Part shown: positions 22,089 to 30,478 of the stretch, piece by piece
How positions within the stretch are numbered: the stretch's first letter is position 1
Layout: each line of letters starts with the position of its first letter
Source: Isoetes engelmannii
Taxonomy: Eukaryota; Streptophyta; Lycopodiopsida; Isoetales; Isoetaceae
Length of the DNA: 34,095 bases
Reading direction: 5' to 3'
NCBI GenBank assembly: GCA_011763485.2
Contig: JAANSK020257051.1
Span: forward strand, 1-34,095
Made by a program: the position numbers and the translations under genes
The notes under the pieces: generated by a model
Databases searched by the model: none
Told to the model about the DNA's origin: nothing
What the model saw: only the letters and a program-made list of their open reading frames with translations

Positions 22089-23342
22089 CATTATATGGTT
22101 ACTGCTACAAGGTGGTGCATGCAAAATTTCTCCCTGTAGACCCTTTGTTGGTAAGAGATATCAAGTTGTTTTTGTGCTTCCTGCATGCTCTTTTCCCTCT
22201 GCTAGGAGTTTTGTCCTTCAACTTGCTGAAGCTTCATGCCAATTATGAATATTCTTGCAGGTAATAGTCTTTATATGGAGTGAACTCGATTTAATTGTTC
22301 TACCTACAGTGCATCAAGGCCGAGAAGAACCTCGGTGCATCAATATGTCCGTTATTGTACTCTGATATATATCCTCTTCTTGAAATCTGTTTGACTAATG
22401 ATTCTTTGTGAAATGTACAGTTTAGAGCAGAGCTTATGTGGCACAAGCCATTTTGTTTGCAGCGGCCTTTCATATTAACTGGTCACAACATTGTACCCTC
22501 TGCATATTTGAAGGGTTTGCTTGTTCTGCACCTAAAAAGGAGTCATGCGAGTAAAATGCCTCTTTCTCAGTAGTGTTATTGACGATATTGGAACAGAATT
22601 TTGAGATATTGGGTAACCACTCCTAGAATGGAGATTCTTGCTAAGGCGATATGTAAATAGATAAGAGGCAAGGTGATATATTAACTGATATTCTTAAAAG
22701 GTTGTCACTTTAAATTATTGCATTTGTAAAATATTACGAGAGGGAGTCTGAAAAGGACTCAGAAATGTTTAAAATACTTTGAGAGAAAATTCTTGACAGT
22801 CATACTGTGGATGCTATAAAGTTAGTGGCAGGAGTTTTACCATCCATCTTGGTTCAGAAACATACATTTGCTTGGAGGCAACATTAATTGCAATATGAAC
22901 ATTTGAATCAAATTGAAAAAGAGGAGCAAAGAAATTGGTCAATTCTATAATACGATGTGATGTGATCTGTTATAAACCTACAATATTTATTTGGAATGCT
23001 TTTTATTTGTTGGTGCATCTTATGTCATGGAATTTGGTTGAGTGCATGCATCTTTCCAATCTTGCTGTCTCCACCACTCGTCTAGCGTAGACTAAACATG
23101 CAAGAAAGTCACAAACAAAATAGGATTCAAAACTCCAAACTTAATTGTCTTGGGAAGGTTGCAAGCTAAGAACATTTAGTATAAGGGTAAGCATTTTGAA
23201 ACAGCTAAAAGTAAGATCATAACACATGAAGAACTATGAAAAGGTCAAAGATATGTTTTAAGTAGTACCCTTGGCATTGGCTTGAAGGCATAATACAAGA
23301 TTTGCATAGGTAGAAACTCCATCTATTTGAAGCGTGACAATA
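22089..23342. other. 3' flank of the importin gene
   Basis: Presumed 3' UTR followed by AT-rich intergenic DNA. No AATAAA-type signal stands out close to the stop codon, and no reading frame is supported. Confidence 0.4.
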
Positions 23343-23444
23343 CATTAGATGCAAATTGGATAAATTATTAGAGGTGGAAGGTTGAGGTCCATTCATTAGA
23401 TGCAAATTGGATAAATTATTAGAGGTGGAAGGTTGAGGTCCATT
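23343..23444. repeat. Perfect 51-bp tandem duplication
   Basis: The unit starting CATTAGATGCAAATTGG and ending GGTTGAGGTCCATT occurs at 23343-23393 and 23394-23444 without a single difference. Identity implies a recent event. The length is 17 codons, so it repeats in every frame, but no gene is supported here. Confidence 0.95.
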
Positions 23445-23734
23445 TTGGACGACGGCAATCGTTGTAATGGGGCACATATAGAGGCTTGGATTCTAGAGCC
23501 TAGTAAAGCATCCCCTAGTTCATGACCTTGATGATCATAAAACATACATGTAAAAAAGATTCAAGCATTTTCGATGATGTTAATGATTCGTACACGTAAA
23601 AGAAGCAAATCGATCTTCAATTAACATTATCCTAAATTATAATGTTTTGATGTATTGGGGGGGTGCAGCCCTAGATTGGACGGCCAGGACTATACCACAT
23701 CAATGGCTAAGATTAGGGCTTCAATGTCGAAAGG

Positions 23735-24060
23735 CCTTTTTTTCAAACGTTCGAGGCTTTTTTTTTTTTTTTCCTTTCGCCCAAGATTAGGGCCTTTTTT
23801 ATCAACGTCCAGGGCCTTTTTTTCCTTTTGCGTTGGCTATGGCCCGGGATTGCTTTTGCTTCTAACAGTGACGTTAGAGAAGCTTTTCTAACTGCTGCTC
23901 GAAAATGCACAACTGACTATGATATCTCAACAGCAGAGGATCCTGCTTTTAAAGAACTCCTTTCCTACATATTTGATCGGGTAGTGGTAAAATCATCACA
24001 GAAACATATTCTCCCTACCGCCCTATGCTTAGCTGGGGTTAGAATCAGAGCCACAGGCAA
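23735..24060 (+). other. T-rich tract followed by an unrecognised protein-like fragment
   Basis: Several poly-T runs (23735-23830) precede an open stretch, about 23840-24050, reading FASNSDVREAFLTAARKC, DYDISTAEDPAFKELLSYIF and VVVKSSQKHILPTALCLAG. It ends at a GGGTTAG-like junction. The residue pattern is plausible for a soluble helical protein or an exon of one, but I do not recognise it. It directly precedes the PPR fragment, so the two may have been assembled by one mobile element. Confidence 0.3.
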
Positions 24061-24111
24061 TAAATTTAACTTTTTTGCATATATCTGTGCCAAAATGCAG
24101 GACAAAATCAC

Positions 24112-24425
24112 AGCGAATGCAGTTAAAAGATATAATTTCAGATGGAATTACTTATGTTAGCTGCATGTAGCCGGGGAGGTATGGTTTCAGAGGGTGAATA
24201 TTTATTTATTTCAATGCATCAAAAACATGGAGTTATGCCAAGGATAGAACATTATGGAGATTTGCTGAACCTCTTTGGTCGGGCAGGATGGGTGAACGTA
24301 GCAGAGGATACAATTGGAAGCATGCCCTTTCAACCAACTGCAGTATTATGGACTACCTTACTTAGTGCATGTAAAATGCATGGAAAAGCAGAGCAGGCAA
24401 AGCAAATTGCTACATGTATTTTTAC
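24112..24425 (+). pseudogene. PPR protein fragment (C-terminal motifs plus start of E domain), frameshifted
   Basis: Pentatricopeptide proteins bind organellar RNA. The stretch QLKDIISDGITYV (about 24119-24158) is in one frame, and LAACSRGGMVSEGEYLF onward (about 24157) is in another. It continues with MHQKHGVMPRIEHYGDLLNL, FGRAGW, DTIGSMPFQPTAVLWTTLLS and ACKMHGKAEQAKQIA. This is the usual order of the last PLS-class repeats leading into the E motif. The frame then runs into unrelated sequence, with no DYW domain. A frameshift at the left edge and loss of both ends make it a pseudogene fragment. Confidence 0.85.
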
Positions 24426-24537
24426 ATTTGACATGTTTACTTGGGAAGGCATCAATACCCCAGGTGAGAGTTTGGATGATGTTTCCAACATGCTGCAAGG
24501 CAAAGACATATGTTTGATGGGATCTGATCTGATCATG

Positions 24538-24855
24538 TCATGCAGATACAAAAGCTGGCATTGAATCATGTTCATAGGCATCTGCTGCAGACAGAATTAG
24601 GTCAATGAGACATCCTACTGCTTGCCTCATTTGGGAAATACACAACTGTTCACAATACCGAATAAGGAAATCTGAATCACCAACGAAATATGAATTGCCC
24701 TGACTTGCAAAATAACTGTTTTTGTTTGTTAAAAGTGCTAATTCAAAGTTTCTTTCGGATTTCCTATACGTGATTGTTTCCAATTCTTGCATAAACAACC
24801 TGAAAGTCAGCAACCTACGGAGTCCCTTGCTATATGAAACAGAAGGAATATCCAA
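24538..24855 (-). other. Unrecognised 105-codon open stretch
   Basis: The minus strand reads LLTFRLFMQELETITYRKSE, then ALLTNKNSYFASQGNSYFVG, then CEQLCISQMRQAVGCLIDLI and SAADAYEHDSMPAFVSA. The amino-acid balance is protein-like and better than the opposite strand, but no family comes to mind. It sits between the PPR fragment and a possible Helitron end. Confidence 0.3.
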
Positions 24856-24904
24856 AATCCTAGATATAGCCTTAAGAAATACATTCCGTTCTTATAGACA
24901 ACAA

Positions 24905-24985
24905 GATGCTAGATATATAAACCCCATGTTGGACATTGACACGGATGCTAGATACATAAACACTAACACTATGTTAGATATTGAC
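24905..24985. repeat. Imperfect tandem repeat of about 40 bp
   Basis: GATGCTAGATATATAAACCC through GACATTGACAC (24905-24942) recurs at about 24944-24985 as GATGCTAGATACATAAACAC through GATATTGACAT, with a small insertion. Confidence 0.7.
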
Positions 24986-25160
24986 ATGGAAAAGAGCCTT
25001 AATGTGTATGTGGGAGTAAAGGCACATGTGGCATGCCTTCAATGTGTTATTCTTCAGACATCAATAATAAAAGGAAAGTTATTTATATTTTTTGTAATAA
25101 TAAAGGGTTACTGCAAAGTTTTCTCATTGCGGCCAAAACATTTACAGACTCCCAACTTAT

Positions 25161-25187
25161 GCCCAACAACGCTAGGCACCGTTACTA
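25161..25187 (+). mobile_element. Possible degenerate Helitron 3' terminus
   Basis: The sequence ACTTATGCCCAACAACGCTAGGCACC followed by GTTACTAG and T aligns with the clear Helitron end at 531-566 (ACTTATGCCC...GCCGGGCACC...TTACTAG|T). The stem is weak (GCCCA against TAGGC with one mismatch). If real, the gene fragments at 23.8-24.9 kb could be cargo of this element. Confidence 0.4.
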
Positions 25188-25197
25188 GTTCATACAA

Positions 25198-25674
25198 AGA
25201 ATTTACCGCGGCAGCCTTCACATTTCCCTTTATCTCAAAAGTGGTGCATGTACATAAATTTAGATTTCAATTCTATACATTTGGAATCATATTTGGCATG
25301 GGAGTTGCTAAAGGTGTTGTGTACAAGATATAGATTTTTGACCTATTACTTGCTACCTATTCTAAACGAGGTGCGCCTTGATCTATGGGCAGATTCCATC
25401 TCTGGACAAAAATACGTGAAACGCGATTTAAAGGATTGAAGAGATCAGTTGGAGATCACCAAGAGAGGGCATAACTGCAGGCAAGCGAAAAGCAAAAAAG
25501 AAGGATTCAACATAAAAATGGAGAATTTACCGCGGCGGCCTTCACATTCCCTTTATCTCAAAAGTGGTGCATGTACATAAATTGAGATTTCAATTCTATA
25601 CATTTGGAATCATATTTCGCATGGGAGTTGCTAAAGGTGTTGTGCACAAGATATAGATTTTTCACCTATTGCTT
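25198..25674. repeat. Pair of about 150-bp direct repeats, 324 bp apart
   Basis: Copy 1 is 25198 to about 25350 and copy 2 is 25522 to about 25674. Both start AGAATTTACCGCGGC and share GGTGCATGTACATAAATT, ATTTGGAATCATATTT and TGTTGTGYACAAGATATAGA, with about a dozen differences. Around 170 bp of unrelated sequence separates them. They could be a segmental duplication or the eroded ends of one element. Confidence 0.85.
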
Positions 25675-25830
25675 TTTAGCCTAGACCAGCACATTTCCTA
25701 TTGTTCTAGACCGATCCGGCATACTACTGTACTTATCTGTTATTCCGTCGAAAAACCCAAGGAAAATGACTATATCTAGCAGGAATTTTTCCTGCATTTC
25801 TTAAGGTGACAAGTTAAATCTCAAATCTGT

Positions 25831-26340
25831 TTGGAGGATTACAAGGGTTCCTTGGAAATGCTTTTAGGGTTCATCAAGGAGAAGATTATTACGAGGAAAA
25901 ATGCTGGGATTATCAAAGAAGAGCACAGTGCTTTTTCTGAAGGCCATATTGAGCCTAAAACCTATGCTAAGGGGAATGAGAAAGCTAAGAAAAAGAGGAA
26001 TAACAGTAGCAGCAACACCTTTAAGGCTATTGACATGCACACCTCCCAGCAGATTGATGGTTTTGCAAGAAGAGCAACAGATCTCACAGTCGATGCAACT
26101 AAGTTTCTTCCTCAGGTCACAACCTAATGCATTTGATTCTTTTTGCAGCACCTTCATGCAAGACAAAGATATAGATTTCCATCAAGCAATCACTTCTATT
26201 AAGGAGGAGATCATGATGACACAAAATGCATGTAAATATGATCATGCCACTCTCTTTGCAACATGGCATTTAAAGACTCGATCTACCATGAATGACGATG
26301 AGCATGAAGAGGAAGAAATTTCGGTGGTCGAGAGTAAGAT
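25831..26340 (+). other. Unrecognised protein-like fragments in two frames
   Basis: One frame (25831-26127) reads DYKGSLEMLLGFIKEKIITR, KRNNSSSNTFKAIDMHTSQQ and DGFARRATDLTVDATKFLPQ, stopping shortly after a possible GT donor (CAGGTCAC). A second piece, after a possible GCAG acceptor near 26138, reads FMQDKDIDFHQAITSIKEEI and NACKYDHATLFATWHLKTRS, followed by an acidic run. The exon-intron-exon layout suggests a captured plant gene fragment of unknown family. Confidence 0.35.
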
Positions 26341-26939
26341 CTTCAGGCAAAACCTGGCATGGCGGAGCATCAGATTATTGTTTGTGCCCAAAAAGAAAAT
26401 CAGGTGTGAATTATACCAGAGCTCTTCAAACGCGCCTTCTTTGTTGGCCCCAACGATCCGCCCTTTTCCCCCGACGAACGCTTGTTGGAAGCCTTGCTCG
26501 CCATGTCCAGGCACCTTCGAGCTACTTGGCGCTCCGACAGCATAGACGCTAGTAAGCACTCCGGCCGCGTGTTTTTCTTGTTGTGCAAAATGAATGAAAA
26601 CAATATAATGGGGAGCATATAAATACCTTCATGCAATTACTATTCTTGATTATATTATTCAATGATTTAAGTTTATTGCACGGACACAGTTAACCCGTCT
26701 AAAATGCATTTTTGAATAATTCGATGCAGCTGTAAATTATACAGGAGCGTGAAAGGTAATCAGCGCGGCCAATGGACACACAACACGTAACACGTTTTTT
26801 TAAATTAAGGGAAGCAATTATTATGTACGCAAAAAGGGATTGGGACGTGCCCTGAACGCGTCTCCAAACCCCACCCAAACACACTTTTAGAATTTACTTT
26901 ACTGTCAAGAAACCATTTAGATGAAGCCCGCTTCACACT

Positions 26940-27420
26940 GCATTCACTTACAGGAGAGATTAACAAGGCTGATTTCCACACTTCTTGCATTTGTATCACC
27001 AGAGTTCTTTAGTTCGGCGCGTCCAAGCTCGAAGGCGCTCGTCGATTACAAGACTGTTTTTGAAGGCGCTTGCATAGCGCTCATCGACCTTAGAAGCTAT
27101 GATGCTTCGCCGAGGTATGACCAACTTCTTAAGCTTACTTGCCCCTACAACCATGCCCCAGAAATTAGTTTGATCTGCGTGCAATTGAGCTGATTGACCA
27201 CAATGGAAACAAGGTTGTGGTTGGGGAGAACTGTCTTCTACTGGCCGAGTTCATTGTGTGGCCATGGAGTCGGGCTATAGCAGGATCGCTCTCTTGAAAG
27301 TTATTCATGCAGATGCACCACTGATGAGGCCGACGGAAGAAGCAAATATATTGGGAGAAGCAAACGAATCAATAATACAATGGGCCACAGAATGTTTGGG
27401 GGAAGAGGTTAGCATGTCTA
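26940..27420 (+). other. Unrecognised gene fragments, frame-broken
   Basis: Open stretches read FEGACIALIDLRSYDASPRY and LLKLTCPYNHAPEI (to about 27165). After a frame change comes LRAIELIDHNGNKVVVGENC and LLLAEFIVWPWSRA (about 27172-27275), and after another, DAPLMRPTEEANILGEANES and IIQWATECLGEEV (to about 27408). Consecutive protein-like pieces in shifting frames suggest a decayed gene or a captured fragment. The family is unknown. Confidence 0.4.
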
Positions 27421-27467
27421 CTACTGTTCTCCCATTGTTGTTTACAATTTATACTCAGTGTATTTAA

Positions 27468-28155
27468 AATGGTTTTGTTTGATCTATGGCCGTGGTTGCC
27501 CGGGAGTTCTTCCAGATGCTTCCTTGTTTGTTCTCGAGTGTTCAAAGTCGATCTTGTTTCGTCTCTGGACATCCCATAACACACAAAGATGCATCTGAGA
27601 TTATTTCTGAGCAACTGTGCCAACCAAATCAATAAATGCTGCAATTTCAAGTCTGGGTATTCAAATACGAAGAGGCTTTTTTATACATTACACTAGTCAA
27701 GGTTTTCATAATTTACATGAACCCTGTATCGGCTCCTCTCTAGTAAGTAGTACATGTGCCGGCTTTAATGTCAAGCTGAGCCTCGGAAACGAGTTCCTGG
27801 TGTTCATCAACTGGAAGCGCAACCAAAATGTTAAACAACAGCCGCAACTCCACTTGCAGCATGCACACATGATCGTATCTTACTTCTGCAAGCCGAAGCC
27901 TCGTCAGGGACAAGTTATCTGGGTTCCTGCGCTCGTCCGAAATTCGCCTGATGTTCATTGCCACCCGGCGCCGAATCAAGCCAAGGACCACCTTCATAGG
28001 ATCTACCTCAAGAGCAGACGTATTCGTAGTTGCCATCGAAGACCTCCTACATAAAGAAAGTCCAAGAGCAGTTAAAGGATAATGAATTGTCCAGAGACAC
28101 AAGGGGTTCACTTTGTTGAGACTAATTCTCAATCCGCCTTTCCTTAGTGTGCTAT
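27468..28155. other. Intergenic stretch, nothing supported
   Basis: A 142-codon open stretch exists on the minus strand (28168-27740), but its residue composition is not clearly protein-like and it has no recognisable motif. Confidence 0.35.
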
Positions 28156-28286
28156 GTTCTCGACTCACGAGTCGAGAACAGGATAGGCAAGGGTAGTAAG
28201 GAAGGGTTCCGTTCTCTTGTCCAAGAGAACGATGTAGATCGAGAATGGAATCATAGTCCGGTCACATACTCGACTCGCGAGTCGAG
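28156..28286. repeat. Hairpin unit A with three perfect palindromes
   Basis: GTTCTCGACTC-AC-GAGTCGAGAAC (28156-28179) is an 11-bp perfect stem. GTTCTCTTG-TC-CAAGAGAAC (28211-28230) is a 9-bp perfect stem. CTCGACTCGCGAGTCGAG (28269-28286) is an uninterrupted 18-bp palindrome. The outer two are placed almost symmetrically about the middle one, but the arms between them match poorly. Confidence 0.75.
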
Positions 28287-28325
28287 AATTTTGCCAAATA
28301 CTATTCTCTTGCATTCCTTGCTAGA

Positions 28326-28467
28326 GAATGGAAATTGGCAAAAGGATGGAAAGTAATGGATGATACTTCAAATGCCCAAGAGAACGCTGTGGGTCACCTG
28401 ACACACATCGTTCTCTTGGGGATTCGAAGTCATCCACTAATTTCTAGCCATTTGCCAATTCCTATTC
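28326..28467. repeat. Hairpin unit B, arms of about 60 bp
   Basis: The left arm 28326-28386 and right arm 28409-28467 are about 80 percent complementary. Both include AATTGGCAAA, TGGATGA and CCCAAGAGAACG (second arm read as complement). The 22-nt loop itself contains TGTG...CACA. Confidence 0.85.
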
Positions 28468-28480
28468 AATAGCAGATAAT

Positions 28481-28592
28481 GCAAGATCTCCACTCGCAAG
28501 TCGAGATTGGGATCCGGAGTCGAGCGTCAATGCTTAGGCAAGCATGGTTCGGTCATTCTCGACTCGCGAGTCGATATTGCTGGCTGTATTGC
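28481..28592. repeat. Hairpin unit C, imperfect
   Basis: The centre is TGCTT-AGGC-AAGCA (28531-28544). The outer arms carry the palindromes near 28490 (CACTCGCAAGTCGAG) and 28556 (TTCTCGACTCGCGAGTCGA), which face each other across the centre. Matching between the arms is partial. Confidence 0.6.
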
Positions 28593-28615
28593 ACAAATAG
28601 ACGTCCAAGTAGAAT

Positions 28616-28728
28616 GTTTGCAAAGTCCCACTTTCATCCCATATCCCTCTCTGACCAATGGATCTCGGATAGCAACCGAGCTACATGGGTTAGAAAGGAA
28701 TATGGGATGAAAGTGGAACTCAGCGAAC
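28616..28728. repeat. Hairpin unit D, arms of about 53 bp
   Basis: The left arm 28616-28668 includes CCCACTTTCATCCCATAT. The right arm 28676-28728 includes ATATGGGATGAAAGTGG. The 7-nt loop is ATAGCAA. The inner 42 bp are nearly fully paired. Confidence 0.9.
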
Positions 28729-28768
28729 AGTTTAGTTGTTCGCGACCCCTGGGTGAGTTAGAGTCCAA

Positions 28769-28897
28769 GTGTAAGGTCCGCGAAGTTCCATTCTTTTTGT
28801 CATAGCCATCTCTGGCCAATAGAGCTTGGATAGCAACTAGGCTACATGGGCCAGAGATTGTCTATACAGAAAGGATGGAAATTCGAGAGCCTTGCAC
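28769..28897. repeat. Hairpin unit E, arms of about 61 bp
   Basis: The arms are 28769-28829 and 28837-28897. The loop, ATAGCAA, is identical to that of unit D. TCTCTGGCCAAT faces ATGGGCCAGAGA, and GTGTAAGG faces CCTTGCAC at the base. The sequence around the loop is homologous to units D and F. Confidence 0.9.
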
Positions 28898-28924
28898 TCG
28901 TCCACCACAAACCACTCATTGGCA

Positions 28925-29081
28925 CCAGGTGAATTGGAGTATGAGGATCGTGAATTCCCAGACCTTTTCTTTTGCCCTCTCTTCGAACATTGGAGCTCAA
29001 ATGTTCACTGAGCTACAATGTCCAGAGAGAAACAAAAAACAAGGCTGGGAATGCACGATGCTCGTGTCCATCCGCACCAGG
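28925..29081. repeat. Hairpin unit F, arms of about 73 bp
   Basis: The arms are 28925-28999 and 29009-29081 with loop AATGTTCAC. Paired landmarks are GGAGCTCA with TGAGCTAC, GAATTCCCAG with CTGGGAATGC, and GGATCGTG with CACGATGC. It is the longest unit. Confidence 0.85.
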
Positions 29082-29100
29082 ACGTGTGCTTGTACAGCCC

Positions 29101-29320
29101 TTCTCGTCTCGCGGGCCGAGAATGACTAGAGAGTCTTGGCTAACGAGGTTCTCGGCTCGCTAGCCGGGAATGGAGCAGGCTTGACGTATGAGGTTCTCGA
29201 CTCGCAAGTCGAGAATTGAGCAGTCTTGGCATATGAGGTTCTCGACTCGCAAGTCGAGAATTGGATGGAGTGGCCAGGCTGAGTTCAGGGGAGCAGAATT
29301 CTCGACTCGCTGGTCGAGAA
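29101..29320. repeat. Tandem palindromes with a 45-bp period
   Basis: Five copies of a 22-bp palindrome start at 29101, 29149, 29194, 29239 and 29299. The third and fourth are identical (TTCTCGACTCGCAAGTCGAG then AA). Copies 2 to 4 are spaced exactly 45 bp apart, with related spacers (GAGCAGTCTTGGCATATGAG). Compensating changes keep pairing in copy 2 (CGGCTCGCTAGCCG). Confidence 0.9.
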
Positions 29321-30478
29321 AGTGCAAGGGAGCTAAGTCACAGATTGGCTTGGGTTGGCTTCGCTTGGTATTAGGGGAGAATCTTAAGTTGATGAAATGA
29401 CTTTCACAGGATCATGGCAAAAATACTTACCTTGGCTCTATTCACTTAGATTCCATTTCTGTATCTGAGTTTCTCTTCACTTTTCTGTTTCAAAGTTTCA
29501 GAGCGGTGTTTGAGAAGGATTGCTCTCATCTCTACAGACTAAAACTATTAACTTCAGAACTGTCATTTTATTAACTTCTAGCCTTGTTCAGTTCTCTCAA
29601 GCTGCTTCATCTCGAAAAGAAAGAATAGCAAATAAACTAAAGAAAATAACAAAGAGTAAGTAAATACTCCTAAGTATTAAATGGGTTTAAAGGTAAGATC
29701 ATACCTTGTTGATTCGGCTGTACGCAGATCCACCATTTCCAAGTTCTCGCTACTAGGAGTCTTGGAAAGTTAACAACAAAAACATTAATTAGAGTTGCAT
29801 AAAAAGGAAGAATGAAGCCAATAAAAAACTGAAAGGGTTTCACAAAAAAAAAAATTACACTATAGGGGTTTTGCTCTTTAGAAGCCGGAGCAAGTACTCC
29901 ATTTTTTGGCGGAATCTAACATTTCAGAGTTTCAAATGCTCTAATTAAACCCTAGAACATCAAACAGAAGAAGAAAGTAGATGTTTTGTGTGCTGTGAAG
30001 GTATTTACCTTAAAACAAAATTTAGATTGAAGCCGAAAATTGAGCTATCTGGAGCGCCAATGATGGCACTAGCGATGGCGCAGCCGAAAATGGATTTTTC
30101 TAGAGCGAGGGCGATGGCGCTTGAATGGAAGATGCCGATGGCGCAAACTGGTAGAAGACGTCGATGGCGCAGACTGGAAGAAGAACACGCAAACGATAGG
30201 CATAAAAAAAATATTAGGACAGATAGAATATTGCCTCAAAAGGCGTGCCGCGAAACGCCATAAACGAAAAGGTGTTTCATTAAATTTCGTGTTCTGCTAG
30301 GTACAACTGTGCAGCCACGTGTCAGGTGATGACACGTGTCATCATGCCACGTCATTCTTGATTTCTTTATTAATTATTTTCTTTCTAGGTGTGATGTTTC
30401 ATACAGGTTTGTAAGTTATTTTTGTGTAAAAAGTAATGTTTAATATAGAATGTTAATTTTAATGTTTTCTAACCTTTA
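29321..30478. other. Region between the hairpin array and the DUF7869-like gene
   Basis: Contains repeated CGATGGCGC motifs (30060-30170) and an 18-bp perfect palindrome (30327-30344). It may hold the promoter and 5' exon(s) of the downstream element gene, because a candidate splice acceptor AAAAACAG sits at 30492-30499. No first exon could be fixed. Confidence 0.4.
30327..30344. repeat. 18-bp perfect palindrome with ACACGTGT core
   Basis: TGATGACACGTGTCATCA reads identically on both strands and contains a CACGTG G-box. Related CACGTGTC and CCACGTCA motifs flank it (30316-30323, 30347-30354). It could bind bZIP/bHLH factors or be part of a transposon end. Confidence 0.7.

Larger units (their letters stand above)
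28156..29320. repeat. Foldback (hairpin) array of about 1.2 kb
   Basis: About six inverted-repeat units lie side by side, with centres near 28221, 28397, 28537, 28672, 28833 and 29004. They are followed by a 45-bp tandem repeat of short palindromes. Short palindromes of the form TTCTCGACTCGCGAGTCGAG also occur inside the first units (28156-28179, 28269-28286, 28490, 28556). As RNA or single-stranded DNA the whole region would fold into a row of stems. No protein is supported. It could be a small-RNA-producing locus, a nest of foldback elements, or an unusual satellite. Confidence 0.85.

Noticed and set aside
24330-24581. Minus-strand open frame over the PPR fragment
   Set aside because: Shadow of the + strand PPR reading, which matches the family order.
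24722-25333. 203-codon open stretch on the + strand
   Set aside because: It crosses the 40-bp tandem repeat, the possible Helitron end and one arm of the 150-bp direct repeat, begins at a non-ATG codon, and has no domain-like pattern. Chance opening in AT-rich repeats is more likely.
27740-28168. 142-codon minus-strand open frame as a gene
   Set aside because: No motif, no splice or promoter support, and no clear advantage over the opposite strand.
28156-29320. CRISPR array
   Set aside because: The palindromes are unevenly spaced, the spacers are themselves inverted repeats, there are no cas genes, and the host is a plant.
28147-29400. Overlapping open frames through the hairpin region, including repeated RFSTRKSRI
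   Set aside because: Several frames on both strands stay open because the repeats lack stop triplets. The repeat length of 45 bp is a multiple of three, so it repeats as peptide without being coding.
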